DNA from: UBA6136 sp041178325
Lineage (GTDB): Bacteria > Pseudomonadota > Gammaproteobacteria > Methylococcales > Methylococcaceae
DNA length: 64,000 nucleotides
Assembly: GCA_041178325.1 (NCBI GenBank)
Contig: JBEGVN010000102.1
Coordinates: 4,275-68,274 of the forward strand
Reading direction: 5' to 3'
Part shown: in pieces, positions 22,625 through 31,895 of the stretch
How the letters are laid out: each line of letters starts with the position of its first letter
Numbering within the stretch: position 1 is the first letter of the stretch
Notes under the pieces: model-generated
Told to the model about the DNA's origin: nothing
The model's database searches: none
The model's input: only the letters and a program-made list of their open reading frames with translations
Position numbers and translations under genes: made by a program

Positions 22625-24985
22625 TTATGAAGCCGTCTGGATCAGGCGTGGACGCCGCCGCCCGCGAGACAACTTCTTCTTGAGGCCCCGATCCACGTTG
22701 GCCACTGCAATGTTCGCAATAATGCCAGAGGTGATGCCATTGAGAAGTCCGCCAAAGGCACCCGCAACGCAAAGCAAATTGGGAACCAGCGCCTCGCGTG
22801 TGCTCTTTTCGATATCGGGCACATAGCACCGTGAGAGTTCCACAAGCGAGCCAAGGGCGGCGTATCGCCCGCCCTGAAGAACGATATCTGCGGCAACGGC
22901 TTCCTTTTGAAGGGTTTCCAGGGCGATTGTGACGTGGGCATGAGCAGCGAGGGCTGCTGCGTTTGATGCGCTGCACGCAAGAAGGCTTTTGACCCCGCGG
23001 CTTTTTAGCCCATCAAGGAAGCGTTTCTTGGCATTGAGGTCGAGCTCTCCCCCGAAAAGGGTGATTCCCAATTCACTGGCTTTTTTCGCGACTTCTTCAT
23101 CTTTATCTGATGACATCAGGAAAATATCGAATCCCTGAGCCTGAAACGACGCGATCGTTTCCCTGGCTTCCGGGAAAGGGCTTTCTTGGAAATGGAATTC
23201 GGCAATCGCTTGACCATCAATCTCAACCTGAAAGGGGCTCAGCGGATCTTTTGTGGCGGCATTCAATATCACCCGATGGCGGCCCTGTTCGACTTCGATC
23301 AGCGTTGGTTCAATGCGGACAAGGTCTGGTTGCCTTACGGCCAGACCCTGCTCAGCTGCAGCCTTCTGTAAGGCATTGGAGCGTGCATCCCCCAGAAACA
23401 GAGCGGCTCCAGCGACGGTCTGGAGAAGCGCCTCTTGATGCTTGAGGGTCGAGCGAATTTCCTTTAATACAACCCCCGGGGCAAAGAGCCTTGCATCATC
23501 GCCATCCAGGACCAGAAATTGGGCTTCTGACAGACGGAGCAATGCACTGGGACTTTGAGTGACAGCACCTAACGCGAGGGCTGACCGGATATGTTGGAGG
23601 GTGACCAGGGGGATTGCGAGATAAGGTCCGCTAACCCAGTCCTGATGCAGGATCGCGCCCACGGTGATCAGGCTTCCGGCCATCCAGCCAACACCTGCGG
23701 TGGCGAGAGTTGGCAGTGCTGTTTTGTCTCCCAGAGCCTCGGCTTTTGCGGTGAGACTTTTTTCCATGGGGATGAGGGTCGCCGTCCGGCTAATTTCCTC
23801 GGCAATGCGAGCTGCACGGGTATCACTGCCTGCTCTTCTGACCTCAAACTCAATGGGGCCGCTGAGAACGCGACTTCCGGCAAAGACCTCTTCAGGCGCA
23901 AACTTTCTCACTGGGTAAGGTACCCCGGTGATGAGTGATTCATCCACCAAGGCCGTCCCCAGTAGGATCTCCCCATCGGCAGGAATAATTTCTCCGACCA
24001 GTACCCGCAGTCGATCCCCTGGGCGGATGGCGTCGGGGCTTGTAAGACGCTCGACCCCATTTTGACCGATATTTCGGATCTGCATCAGGGAGGGTAGGGT
24101 TTCCTCGAGGGTTTCTTCCGTTTCAAGCGCCAGCTGATTACGCCAGCGCCGCTGCCAGAAACGCAAAGACCAGTCCGTTAGCGCGAATGCCAGCACTTGT
24201 CCTGTAACGATGGAGCAAGTCAGCAGCGCGGTATGAAAAAGAGGTACGCCGACTTTGCCTCGGGTCAGTTGCGAAGCGGCATCCTTGACGATGTGAAAGT
24301 TGGTGGCAATCAGGACACCCGCAGCCACCGGGGTCACCACAGGAAGAAGAAGCTCCCCAACGGTGCTGAGGCCAACCGTAGTAGCCGAAACGGTCATCGG
24401 CACAGCCGAAGGATCGGCGATGGTGGCGACCGGGGTCGGCTCTACAACGGCGGACAGAATTTCGGCTTCGATGCGCTCAGATTTAATCCTCTGAGGATTA
24501 AATTGAATCAGGATCGACGAGGTATCTGGTTGATGCTGTAGGCTACGAACGCCCGATTTCCCACCCAGTTTTCCGTGAATCTTGAGAGCAAGGGCAGCAG
24601 TACCCGTGGAAAGGGTAGGATGGCGAAAAACAAGCTCACCCTCAGAGGAATAGCTCAAGTCCAGTTTCTGTACCTGGTCCTTTTCCCTAACCCAGTAGGC
24701 ATTGGATTCTGCCGGTGACCAGTCGATATCAGGACTCGCTGATTTGGGCGTTTGGCCTTCAAGGGCAGAGAGAAATCGTTCGAGAAATCCTTTGCGACTT
24801 TCCGCTGCAGTTTCGAATCGAACAGTCGCAAGCTGTTTTTCGGATTGAAGCGCGACACTCAAGACCTCAGGAAGCTTTAGTGCGCGCTGAACAAAAACAC
24901 GACCGGGGGGGCTCGATGAGACCCCAAAGAGGCTCGGATCCCGAATTTCAATCGCAGCGGATCCGACCTTAATCTGAGCGCTCAT
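22625..24985 (-). CDS. Catalytically dead P-type ATPase paralogue (pseudoenzyme)
   Basis: A 786-residue protein with the P1B-type fold: two HMA-like N-terminal domains without CxxC (about 1-78 and 117-180), membrane segments, actuator, P/N-like region and two C-terminal helices. Each catalytic motif is replaced. The actuator TGES is TGVP (353-356). The phosphorylation loop DKTGT is DGDDA (494-498), with Asp kept but the rest lost. The TGD of the P domain is SSD (625-627). GDGxND is CSASNA (671-676). No HP motif is seen. ATP hydrolysis is therefore very unlikely, although the frame is intact and long, which argues for a selected non-enzymatic role. Its start overlaps the preceding small gene by four bases (ATGA). 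The likely partner is the active ATPase at 25890-28580. Confidence 0.85.
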   Translation of the reverse strand: MSAQIKVGSAAIEIRDPSLFGVSSSPPGRVFVQRALKLPEVLSVALQSEKQLATVRFETAAESRKGFLERFLSALEGQTPKSASPDIDWSPAESNAYWVREKDQVQKLDLSYSSEGELVFRHPTLSTGTAALALKIHGKLGGKSGVRSLQHQPDTSSILIQFNPQRIKSERIEAEILSAVVEPTPVATIADPSAVPMTVSATTVGLSTVGELLLPVVTPVAAGVLIATNFHIVKDAASQLTRGKVGVPLFHTALLTCSIVTGQVLAFALTDWSLRFWQRRWRNQLALETEETLEETLPSLMQIRNIGQNGVERLTSPDAIRPGDRLRVLVGEIIPADGEILLGTALVDESLITGVPYPVRKFAPEEVFAGSRVLSGPIEFEVRRAGSDTRAARIAEEISRTATLIPMEKSLTAKAEALGDKTALPTLATAGVGWMAGSLITVGAILHQDWVSGPYLAIPLVTLQHIRSALALGAVTQSPSALLRLSEAQFLVLDGDDARLFAPGVVLKEIRSTLKHQEALLQTVAGAALFLGDARSNALQKAAAEQGLAVRQPDLVRIEPTLIEVEQGRHRVILNAATKDPLSPFQVEIDGQAIAEFHFQESPFPEARETIASFQAQGFDIFLMSSDKDEEVAKKASELGITLFGGELDLNAKKRFLDGLKSRGVKSLLACSASNAAALAAHAHVTIALETLQKEAVAADIVLQGGRYAALGSLVELSRCYVPDIEKSTREALVPNLLCVAGAFGGLLNGITSGIIANIAVANVDRGLKKKLSRGRRRPRLIQTAS

Positions 24986-25200
24986 CGTGTTGCTTCGTGG
25001 AATTCAAAATCTGGAACGTAGTTTTTAAGGACACCTTGTTTCAGCATTTCATCAAGATCTGCAACAACAGCCAGATCCTCGTGATCGAGAACGTTATAGA
25101 GTTCGCGTAGCTTCTTTCTTCGGCGTTTCAGTTCATAGCCAATTGCCGCGATAAGAATGAAGCCGAAAAGACTGGTAATCGCTTCAGAAACTTGATTCAT
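24982..25200 (-). CDS. Short single-span membrane protein (72 aa)
   Basis: The N-terminus has one hydrophobic helix (ITSLFGFILIAAIGYEL) followed by a strongly basic stretch (KRRRKKLREL). A soluble tail follows, with NVLDHEDLAVVADLDEMLKQG and a terminal FEFHEATR. Unknown family. The stop overlaps the start of the degenerate ATPase (ATGA), so the two are made together and may form a complex. GGAGAA lies about ten bases upstream of the ATG. Confidence 0.65.
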   Translation of the reverse strand: MNQVSEAITSLFGFILIAAIGYELKRRRKKLRELYNVLDHEDLAVVADLDEMLKQGVLKNYVPDFEFHEATR

Positions 25201-25242
25201 CGTGAGGGTTCTCCGAGATTTCTTGCCCAGACCGTCGGGATT

Positions 25243-25830
25243 TTAGACCAGCTGCTCGCTACCGCCACGAAGCACTTCAACGGCCCCCTGAAGGCCATCT
25301 CTGTGAAGCTTTTGCTTGATCAAATGCTCGATATTGGCGTTTTTCCGATGCACGGCTAGGAAATTGACAAAATTCTGCAGCACTTCGAGAGCATCCTCGG
25401 GGTTCTGGATGATTCCTAGGTTGAGATGGAAACCATGATACTGCTTACGGCCATGGTATCTCGCCCCGTGAATATCCCGGGCCAGAAGGATCGGGTCTTT
25501 CCCGATCAGATGTGGGTGCCGCTTGAGAATTTCGCTCGACTGACTCCGCGTCAGCACATAGAAAGGATCATGATTTTGAAGCTGCGTCACCATCCGAAGG
25601 TTCTGCCGGATGACATGGGCTGCGGGGCCATCCCAGCCACTGTCGATGAGAAAGAACTGAAAGCGGGGACCTTCAGGGTCGCTCTTTTTCTCTGGTGCGA
25701 TCGCAGTGTGCTCTTTCTCAGCGGCCAGTGGAACCGCTTCACTGGCTCTCGGGCGAGTCTTGAGAAGGCGTTCCCGTGGCTTTTTGGCTGGGGTCTTTGA
25801 AGGTGTCGTAGGGGTCACTTTCTCTGCCAT
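25243..25830 (-). CDS. Unknown soluble protein with basic N-terminus and His cluster (195 aa)
   Basis: Not recognised. Residues 1-60 are Lys/Pro/Thr-rich and basic (TPTTPSKTPAKKPRERLLKT), probably disordered. The folded part (RFQFFLIDSGWDGPAAHVIRQ, DPFYVLTRSQSSEIL, HPHLIGKDPILLARDIHG) includes a His group ARYHGRKQYHGFHLNLG that could bind metal. The C-terminal third is helical (NPEDALEVLQNFVNFLAVHRKN). GAGGA precedes the ATG by seven bases. It lies 59 bases after the active ATPase, whose own C-terminal tail is also Lys/Arg/Thr/Pro-rich. Confidence 0.65.
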   Translation of the reverse strand: MAEKVTPTTPSKTPAKKPRERLLKTRPRASEAVPLAAEKEHTAIAPEKKSDPEGPRFQFFLIDSGWDGPAAHVIRQNLRMVTQLQNHDPFYVLTRSQSSEILKRHPHLIGKDPILLARDIHGARYHGRKQYHGFHLNLGIIQNPEDALEVLQNFVNFLAVHRKNANIEHLIKQKLHRDGLQGAVEVLRGGSEQLV

Positions 25831-25889
25831 GAATCAGTCCTCGCTATGAAGGGGAAAGGATACACACCTCAGGGATATTCGTGCTTTTT

Positions 25890-28580
25890 TCAAGCCTGCC
25901 CCACCGCTTTTTTAGGCGATCTTGTCGTGGTCTTTCGCGTGTTGATCTTTCTCGGCGTTCTGACCGTTGACGATTCAACAGCCATTTCGCCCGGCCCGCT
26001 GCTTGCCGCCACAACTTTCATTGCCTCAAGATCGGTTTCAGGCTCAGGATCGGCATCATGTGCGGCCAGTTCGAGCTCAAGCATGTGGCGACGTTCGGCC
26101 TCAAGCTTCGCCACCTCGCGCATGGGAAGGACTCCATTGATCAGTGCGCCAATAGCCGCGACATTGTTGGTCAACACCGAGAATCCGACACCAAAGCCCA
26201 TGGTAAAGACACCGACTACACAGGCGGCATTCGGGACCAGAATCATCCCCCAACTTCTCCGAATGTTATGGTCCAGATTGCGGGCGATATCTCGAAGTTC
26301 GCAAAGCTTTCCAAGTCCCTGTTCGAGGAAAACGATGTGTGCCGTGTCCGTTGCGATGGTGGTGGCTCCTCGCAGCGAAATCGAGACATTGGCCTTTTTC
26401 AGGGCAATCGAGTCGTTGATGCCATCCCCGACGAAGCAGACCTTGCGGCCTTCCGCCTGAAGCTTTTCGACATAGTCGGCCTTGTCAGCCGGCAGAACTT
26501 GCGCAAAATAGCGGTCCATGCCGAGTTCTTCAGCCAACTTTTTGGTGGGTGCCTCATGGTCTCCTGAAATAATGGCGAGATGCTTGATGCCACGCTGGCG
26601 AAGGCCTTGAATAATGTCCTTGACCTCGGGGCGAAGGGCGGCCCGAAGCTCGAGAGCGCCGCCGAGGTGATCGTCAATCGCGACCATCACCATGGTGTCG
26701 CCATCTTCATGCACGGCATCGAGTTTTTTCTCAATGGCATCGGGGATGACGATTCCTTCCATCTCCATGAAGCGACGGCTACCAACGCGAATCAGGTGGC
26801 CATCGACGCCAACGCTGATGCCATAACCAACCTTGTACTCGGTTTCATCGGTCGCGGGTAATTCAAGGCCCAATTCTTCCGCTTTGTGCAGAATGGCCAA
26901 GGCGATGGGGTGATGGAACTTTCGTTCTGCCGCCGCAGCAAACAGGAGTACCTCTTCGGGCTTGTGTCCGTGCGCTGTGACAATGTCACCCACTTCCGGG
27001 CGCTCGCGGGTCAAGGTTCCCGTCTTGTCAAAAAGAACGGTATCGATTTCGTTCATCAACTCAAGTGCACGACCATCCTTGACGAGGATACCTTTCTGCG
27101 CGCACAGAGAGAGGGATGACAGCATGGCAAGGGGGGCGGCCATTCGGATGCCGGTTCCAAGATCGCTGTTCAGTACAGCGACCCCGGCGAAGGGGCCGAG
27201 TGTGGAAAAGGCAATGCCACTCACGATCATGGTGGGGAGAACCGCTTGATCGGCCAAGCGCTCGCCCTTGTTTTGGGACGTCAGCTTGTAACCCGCGGTG
27301 TCATTCAGGATCTGGCTGATCTTGGCCGTAGCCGTCTCGCTGCCGGCCTGTTCAACCGAAACAAAGATTTTTCCTGCCACCAGAATGGTCGAGGCATAAA
27401 CACGATCTCCCACGCCTTTTTCGGCCGGTGTCGATTCGCCGGTCAGGGCGTGCTGGTCAATCATGGCCATGCCTTCAATGATGTGACCATCGACCGGAAC
27501 CGCGTCACCGGTGTGCACGGCAACAATGTCGCCTTGAGCAATTTTCTCAAGAGGGACTTCGATTTCGACGCCATCCTTCATGAGCCAGACAAAGCGCGGT
27601 TGCTTTCCAAAGGCATTGAGCAGCATTTTCTTTGAGTTATCTTCCGTCTTTTTGACCAGAAGACGCCCCAAAGAGAGACACCATGCCATGACCGCCCCGG
27701 GAAGAATCTGAAGCGTGCCAAGGCAACCCAAGACGACGAGCGTATCGAGAATATCGACGCCAAGTCGACGCTCTTTGAATATGACGTCGTAAGCGCCCTT
27801 GATGCTCGGGATGGCGGTATAGGCAAAGACGGCGGCTGCAACCGGCATCAGCGGCGGAAAGGCCATCTGTGCAGCGGCAGCAAGGGGTATGGAGGCTGAG
27901 CAGACAGCAAGGTCCAGATCAAGCTTGTCCAGTACCTCCTGATTTTCTGCAGAGGCCAGCGCGGAATCGATAATCTCGATGATATTGACGCTAGAGAGGC
28001 GTCGTGGATCGAAATGGACCTGAACCGAGCAGCGGAGGCTGTGGGTCTTGAAGCGATCAACACCAAGAACGCTCATCAATTCACGTTCGATGGCCTCACA
28101 AAGAGAACCCTTGCGATAGAGCACAGGGTTTCTGAGCCGAATCATGCCGGTGGATTCGGAGAGGAGCTCCCATCCGGTGACGAAGTTCTCGTAGCGATAA
28201 TAGGCTACGGCGCCTGTCCGATCGCGCGCAATGGCAATCGGTGAAATCTGCGGCTCGTGCTTAGCCAGTTCATTCTGGCGCGGAAAATCTGCATCAATAG
28301 ATGCGCTCAATTGAGCGAGGATTTCCTTCGGCGAATACTGATGGCTATCAAAATGAAGGTCCGCAAAGGCTTGTCCCGGTTTGGGGATGCTCAACGACTG
28401 AACGCCAGGACTCCCAAAGGCACGTCGGACAAAGCTCGCAAATGCCGGCGCGTCGGTGGAGTGAAACAGTTGGGCATTCTGGATTCTCAGCGTACCGGGG
28501 CGGGGGAACTGAATGCTAGGCTGCGCCGGTGTCGATAGGCCAGTGTTATTGGAAGGGGATTCCATAGGGTGTCTACTCAT
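25890..28580 (-). CDS. P-type ATPase, active type, lacking the CPC metal motif
   Basis: A transport ATPase of P1B layout, apparently active: TGES, D-KTGT (VLFDKTGTLTRERPE), HHP in KFHHPIALAIL, SGD and GDGINDSIAL are all present. Two N-terminal HMA-like domains lack CxxC. The helix that normally carries CPC reads NSDLGTGIRMAAPLAML, so the usual transition-metal site is absent and the substrate is unknown. The C-terminal tail beyond the last helix is long and ends basic (RKINTRKTTTRSPKKAVG). The start is uncertain: Met codons at 28580 and 28565 and a GTG at 28619 are in frame, none with a clear ribosome-binding site. It lies in a minus-strand operon with a degenerate paralogue and four small proteins. 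Confidence 0.88.
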   Translation of the reverse strand: MSRHPMESPSNNTGLSTPAQPSIQFPRPGTLRIQNAQLFHSTDAPAFASFVRRAFGSPGVQSLSIPKPGQAFADLHFDSHQYSPKEILAQLSASIDADFPRQNELAKHEPQISPIAIARDRTGAVAYYRYENFVTGWELLSESTGMIRLRNPVLYRKGSLCEAIERELMSVLGVDRFKTHSLRCSVQVHFDPRRLSSVNIIEIIDSALASAENQEVLDKLDLDLAVCSASIPLAAAAQMAFPPLMPVAAAVFAYTAIPSIKGAYDVIFKERRLGVDILDTLVVLGCLGTLQILPGAVMAWCLSLGRLLVKKTEDNSKKMLLNAFGKQPRFVWLMKDGVEIEVPLEKIAQGDIVAVHTGDAVPVDGHIIEGMAMIDQHALTGESTPAEKGVGDRVYASTILVAGKIFVSVEQAGSETATAKISQILNDTAGYKLTSQNKGERLADQAVLPTMIVSGIAFSTLGPFAGVAVLNSDLGTGIRMAAPLAMLSSLSLCAQKGILVKDGRALELMNEIDTVLFDKTGTLTRERPEVGDIVTAHGHKPEEVLLFAAAAERKFHHPIALAILHKAEELGLELPATDETEYKVGYGISVGVDGHLIRVGSRRFMEMEGIVIPDAIEKKLDAVHEDGDTMVMVAIDDHLGGALELRAALRPEVKDIIQGLRQRGIKHLAIISGDHEAPTKKLAEELGMDRYFAQVLPADKADYVEKLQAEGRKVCFVGDGINDSIALKKANVSISLRGATTIATDTAHIVFLEQGLGKLCELRDIARNLDHNIRRSWGMILVPNAACVVGVFTMGFGVGFSVLTNNVAAIGALINGVLPMREVAKLEAERRHMLELELAAHDADPEPETDLEAMKVVAASSGPGEMAVESSTVRTPRKINTRKTTTRSPKKAVGQA

Positions 28581-28689
28581 TACATGGGCCGATTTTTGGG
28601 GCACGGCCACCCACCACACACATCAGGCCAGCAAGGCCTAAGGCGGACCATGGTTGGCCCGCTTTCCGAAGGGATTGCTTCAGAGTGGC

Positions 28690-29004
28690 TTACTTTGACT
28701 TGGCTTCGTTCAGCGCTTCTATAGCGGCTCTGCCGCCATCGATGAGTCCTTCAACGATGGGGTTTTCCTGCGGAATGGATTTGGCAACGAAGACCGTCGC
28801 ATAAACCACGCCGTAGGACAACATGTAGGAACTGGTATAGGTAAAGCGAGAAATGGATTGCCCCATGCCTGAACCCGCCTCGCGGATTTTTTCGCTCGCT
28901 TTGCTGGCATCTTCCGATGCATTGTTGATGGCTTCGCGCATGGCGTCCGAAATGGAGCGAAGCGGATCGTTTTCTGTTTGTTCTGCTGTTGCAGCCGTTG
29001 CCAT
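28690..29004 (-). CDS. Small amphipathic/membrane protein heading the paired-ATPase operon
   Basis: A 104-residue protein with a helical, Ala/Ser/Glu-rich first half (SDAMREAINNASEDASKASEKIREAG) and a hydrophobic segment (YMLSYGVVYATVFVAKSI), then IVEGLIDGGRAAIEALNEAK. AGAGGA lies eight bases before the ATG at 29004, which decides the start. The first half resembles phasin-like or apolipoprotein-like amphipathic helices in composition only. It is the first gene of the minus-strand run, 70-110 bases before the active P-type ATPase, and may be a regulatory or scaffolding subunit. Confidence 0.65.
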   Translation of the reverse strand: MATAATAEQTENDPLRSISDAMREAINNASEDASKASEKIREAGSGMGQSISRFTYTSSYMLSYGVVYATVFVAKSIPQENPIVEGLIDGGRAAIEALNEAKSK

Positions 29005-29237
29005 GGTGATCGTCCTCTTTAAGTATTCCGAATGCTGTCTGTTTGGGACGGGCATACCCTGCCCGCACCGGGGCTTTTCTGGGGTCTTTCATTCCCCGAA
29101 GTTCATGGCTGAAAGCTAACACAGGAAGGGAAACAGCGTCTATGGTGTTTCAATTTATAACCGTGTTTAGCTATTGATTCGACGTCCGCTACCATCATCC
29201 CATGCCGAAATGAACATGGGATGACAGGGAAGGGAGA

Positions 29238-29825
29238 TTATTCCGGGGTTTTCGTCTGGGGAGGAGCGAGGCCTTCGACAGCGGTTTCATCCTTTTGGTC
29301 TACATGGATCATCTTGTCCAGCTTGAACCCCATTCCAATGGCTTTGCGGATGAGGTCCTGAATAATGGGGTCTTCAAGCGTTTTTTTACGAGAAAGAATC
29401 CAGAAATAACGGGTGCTCGGTCCTGTAACCATCGCCCAGGAATAATTCTTTTCATCCAGAGCGATGATGTTGAAACTGCCGTAGAAGGGGCCGAAATAGG
29501 AGATCTTGAGGCGGCCGATATTGGGATCCCCGATGAGGGTTCCCTTGCCTTCTGAAAGCTGCCAGCGGCCGTTTTTGCCATCGAGCGATTTATTTTCGAC
29601 AGTGAAATCATCGCCATCCTTGAGCGTGTAGGTGAACGACACATGGCTCATGTTTTTTTCAAAGCCATGATCCAGACGAGCGATTTCATACCAAGTGCCT
29701 TCAAAACGCTTCAAATTAAAGGGAGTGACGGCGGTCACCCCATCAGGGATGCCCTGCTTGCCGAACATGAGGTAACCCAGGCTGACCAGGATCAGAATAA
29801 GAATGGCGGCGGATAGGATCTTCAT
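29238..29825 (-). CDS. Lipocalin (Blc-like)
   Basis: A bacterial lipocalin of 195 residues. An N-terminal hydrophobic segment (AAILILILVSLGYLMFG) would anchor or export it; there is no lipobox Cys. The lipocalin signature is visible in FNLKRFEGTWYEIARLDHGFEK. It is followed by barrel strands and the closing pattern SWAMVTGPSTRYFWILSRKKTLEDPIIQDL. E. coli Blc binds lysophospholipids and fatty acids at the outer membrane; the same role is plausible. It stands 233 bases upstream of the ATPase operon and downstream of ftsH on the same strand, separated from ftsH by a terminator. Confidence 0.9.
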   Translation of the reverse strand: MKILSAAILILILVSLGYLMFGKQGIPDGVTAVTPFNLKRFEGTWYEIARLDHGFEKNMSHVSFTYTLKDGDDFTVENKSLDGKNGRWQLSEGKGTLIGDPNIGRLKISYFGPFYGSFNIIALDEKNYSWAMVTGPSTRYFWILSRKKTLEDPIIQDLIRKAIGMGFKLDKMIHVDQKDETAVEGLAPPQTKTPE

Positions 29826-29918
29826 GGCTTTGTTGCTGATAAATCGAAGGACAAGCGGATTTGAATGGTAAAGCCCGATTTTAACGGAAATGGGCGCATA
29901 GCGATTTTTTCAGCCCCA

Positions 29919-29957
29919 AAAGAAAACCGGACCTCCTTTCGGAGTATCCGGTTTCTT
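29919..29957 (-). terminator. Terminator after ftsH
   Basis: On the minus strand a GC-rich hairpin (ACCGGA...TCCGGT with an inner CTCC/GGAG pairing around a GAAA loop) is followed by a T-rich run (TTTTCTTTT). It lies about 20 bases after the ftsH stop. Confidence 0.75.
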
Positions 29958-29975
29958 TCATGAGGCCTACAGGGG

Positions 29976-31895
29976 TCAGACGGATGGTGCTGCAGTTCCG
30001 ATCGGACCCACCCCGACGCCCTCACTGACAGGGCTTCCACCAGTGCTGCTGTCAGCACCTGCGCTCGGGGGGCTGACCCAATCCCGGGGCGGTGCAGGGA
30101 CCCGGCCAGCCATGATGTCATCAATCTGGAACCGATCGATGGTTTCGTACTTCATCAGGGCTTCGGCCATCAGGTGCATCTTGTCCAGATTTTCCCGAAG
30201 AAGGCGCTCTGCACGATCGTAGTTACGATCGATCACGGACCGGATCTCTTCATCGATCAAATGCTGCGTCTCTTCAGAGATTGACTGTGTCTGGGTTACG
30301 GAGCGGCCCAGGAAGACTTCGCCCTGTTCTTCGCCATAAGCCAGAGGGCCCAGTCTTTCAGAGAGTCCCCAGCGAGTGACCATGTTGCGGGCCATGGCCG
30401 TAGCGCGTTCGATGTCGTTGGAAGCTCCGGTTGTGACCTTCTCGACTCCAAAGATGATCTCTTCAGCCAGCCGACCACCGTAGAGGCTCGAGATCTGGCT
30501 TTCGAGTTTTTGCTTGCTCGCGCTGTATTGGTCGCGTTCAGGGAGGAACATGGTGATACCCAACGCACGGCCTCGCGGAATGATGCTGACCTTGTAGACG
30601 GGATCATGTTCCGGTACCAGACGGCCGACGATGGCGTGGCCAGCCTCATGGTAGGCCGTGACAAGCTTTTCATCCTCGCTCATGACTGCAGATTTTCTTT
30701 CTGCACCCATCAGGATCTTATCCTTCGCCTTTTCGAAGTCTTCCATCTCGACTTCTTTTTTGTTCTGGCGAGCAGCGAAAAGGGCCGCTTCGTTCACCAG
30801 ATTTGCAAGATCTGCACCGGAAAAGCCGGGAGTTCCACGGGCCAGCCAATCTGGTTCAACATTTCCAGCGACAGGCACTCGCTTCATGTGTACGCCGAGA
30901 ATCTGCTGACGGCCGCGCACATCGGGGAGACCTACAGTGATCTGGCGATCGAAGCGACCCGGGCGAAGCAGGGCCTTGTCCAGAACATCGGCGCGGTTTG
31001 TTGCGGCAATGATGATAATGCCTTCGTTTCCGCTGAAACCATCCATTTCAACCAGCAGCTGGTTCAATGTCTGCTCACGTTCGTCATGTCCGCCACCGAG
31101 CCCTGCGCCACGTTGGCGTCCCACCGCATCGATTTCGTCAATGAAGATGATGCAAGGGGCTCTTTTCTTGGCTTCTTCAAACATGTTGCGGACGCGGGAA
31201 GCACCGACACCGACGAACATTTCAACGAAGTCTGAACCTGAGATTGAGAAGAAGGGGACTTTAGCTTCACCAGCAATGGCTCGAGCGAGCAATGTCTTAC
31301 CGGTACCTGGCGGGCCGACCATGAGGGCGCCCCGAGGAATCATTCCGCCGAGTTTTTGGAACTTGCTGGGATCTCTCAGGAAGTCGACCATTTCCTGTAC
31401 GTCTTCCTTGGCTTCGTCGCAGCCGGCAACATCTGCGAAAGTGACCTTTACTTTATCTTCTTCAATGAGCTTTGCCTTGCTCTTGCCGAAATTCATGGCA
31501 CCGCCACCGGCACCGCCCTGCATCCTACGCATGAAGTAGATCCATACCCCGATCAGAAGGACCATCGGGAGGCTAGCCATCAGGAGTTGCGAGAGGAAGG
31601 AGGGGCGTTCGGTCGGAACTACCTTGATGTCGACATGATTCTTCAAGAGATCGTCGATCAGGTGGGGGTCGCCCGGGTTGTACGTCAAAAAGCGGTCGCC
31701 GTCGGTCATCATGCCGGAGATGATCTCTCCGTCCATATTGACCTGACGAATAGTGCCCTGATTGATGGCCGCAATGAAATTGGTGTAAGTCATGGCGGTG
31801 TCAGGCTTGTTACGCGGCCCGAAGTAATTGAACATCGAGAGCAGCGCAAATGCGATGACCACCCACAGGAGGATGTTCTTGGTCATGTCTTTCAT
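29976..31895 (-). CDS. ftsH: ATP-dependent zinc metalloprotease FtsH
   Basis: A membrane-anchored AAA protease that removes damaged membrane proteins and controls lipid and heat-shock factors. Two N-terminal membrane helices (NILLWVVIAFALLSMF and LLMASLPMVLLIGVWIYFM) surround a periplasmic domain. The AAA module has Walker A GPPGTGKT, Walker B CIIFIDEID and the SRH region (ATNRADVLDKALLRPGRFD). The protease site is HEAGH with a downstream Asp. The start at 31895 has GAGGAAG five bases upstream; 639 residues is the normal length. The C-terminal tail is Ser/Pro/Gly-rich. Confidence 0.97.
   Translation of the reverse strand: MKDMTKNILLWVVIAFALLSMFNYFGPRNKPDTAMTYTNFIAAINQGTIRQVNMDGEIISGMMTDGDRFLTYNPGDPHLIDDLLKNHVDIKVVPTERPSFLSQLLMASLPMVLLIGVWIYFMRRMQGGAGGGAMNFGKSKAKLIEEDKVKVTFADVAGCDEAKEDVQEMVDFLRDPSKFQKLGGMIPRGALMVGPPGTGKTLLARAIAGEAKVPFFSISGSDFVEMFVGVGASRVRNMFEEAKKRAPCIIFIDEIDAVGRQRGAGLGGGHDEREQTLNQLLVEMDGFSGNEGIIIIAATNRADVLDKALLRPGRFDRQITVGLPDVRGRQQILGVHMKRVPVAGNVEPDWLARGTPGFSGADLANLVNEAALFAARQNKKEVEMEDFEKAKDKILMGAERKSAVMSEDEKLVTAYHEAGHAIVGRLVPEHDPVYKVSIIPRGRALGITMFLPERDQYSASKQKLESQISSLYGGRLAEEIIFGVEKVTTGASNDIERATAMARNMVTRWGLSERLGPLAYGEEQGEVFLGRSVTQTQSISEETQHLIDEEIRSVIDRNYDRAERLLRENLDKMHLMAEALMKYETIDRFQIDDIMAGRVPAPPRDWVSPPSAGADSSTGGSPVSEGVGVGPIGTAAPSV

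Noticed and set aside
22642..22980. Shorter minus-strand frame overlapping the end of the degenerate ATPase
   Set aside because: The long frame has continuous homology-like architecture to the end; the short one is in another frame and lacks any pattern.
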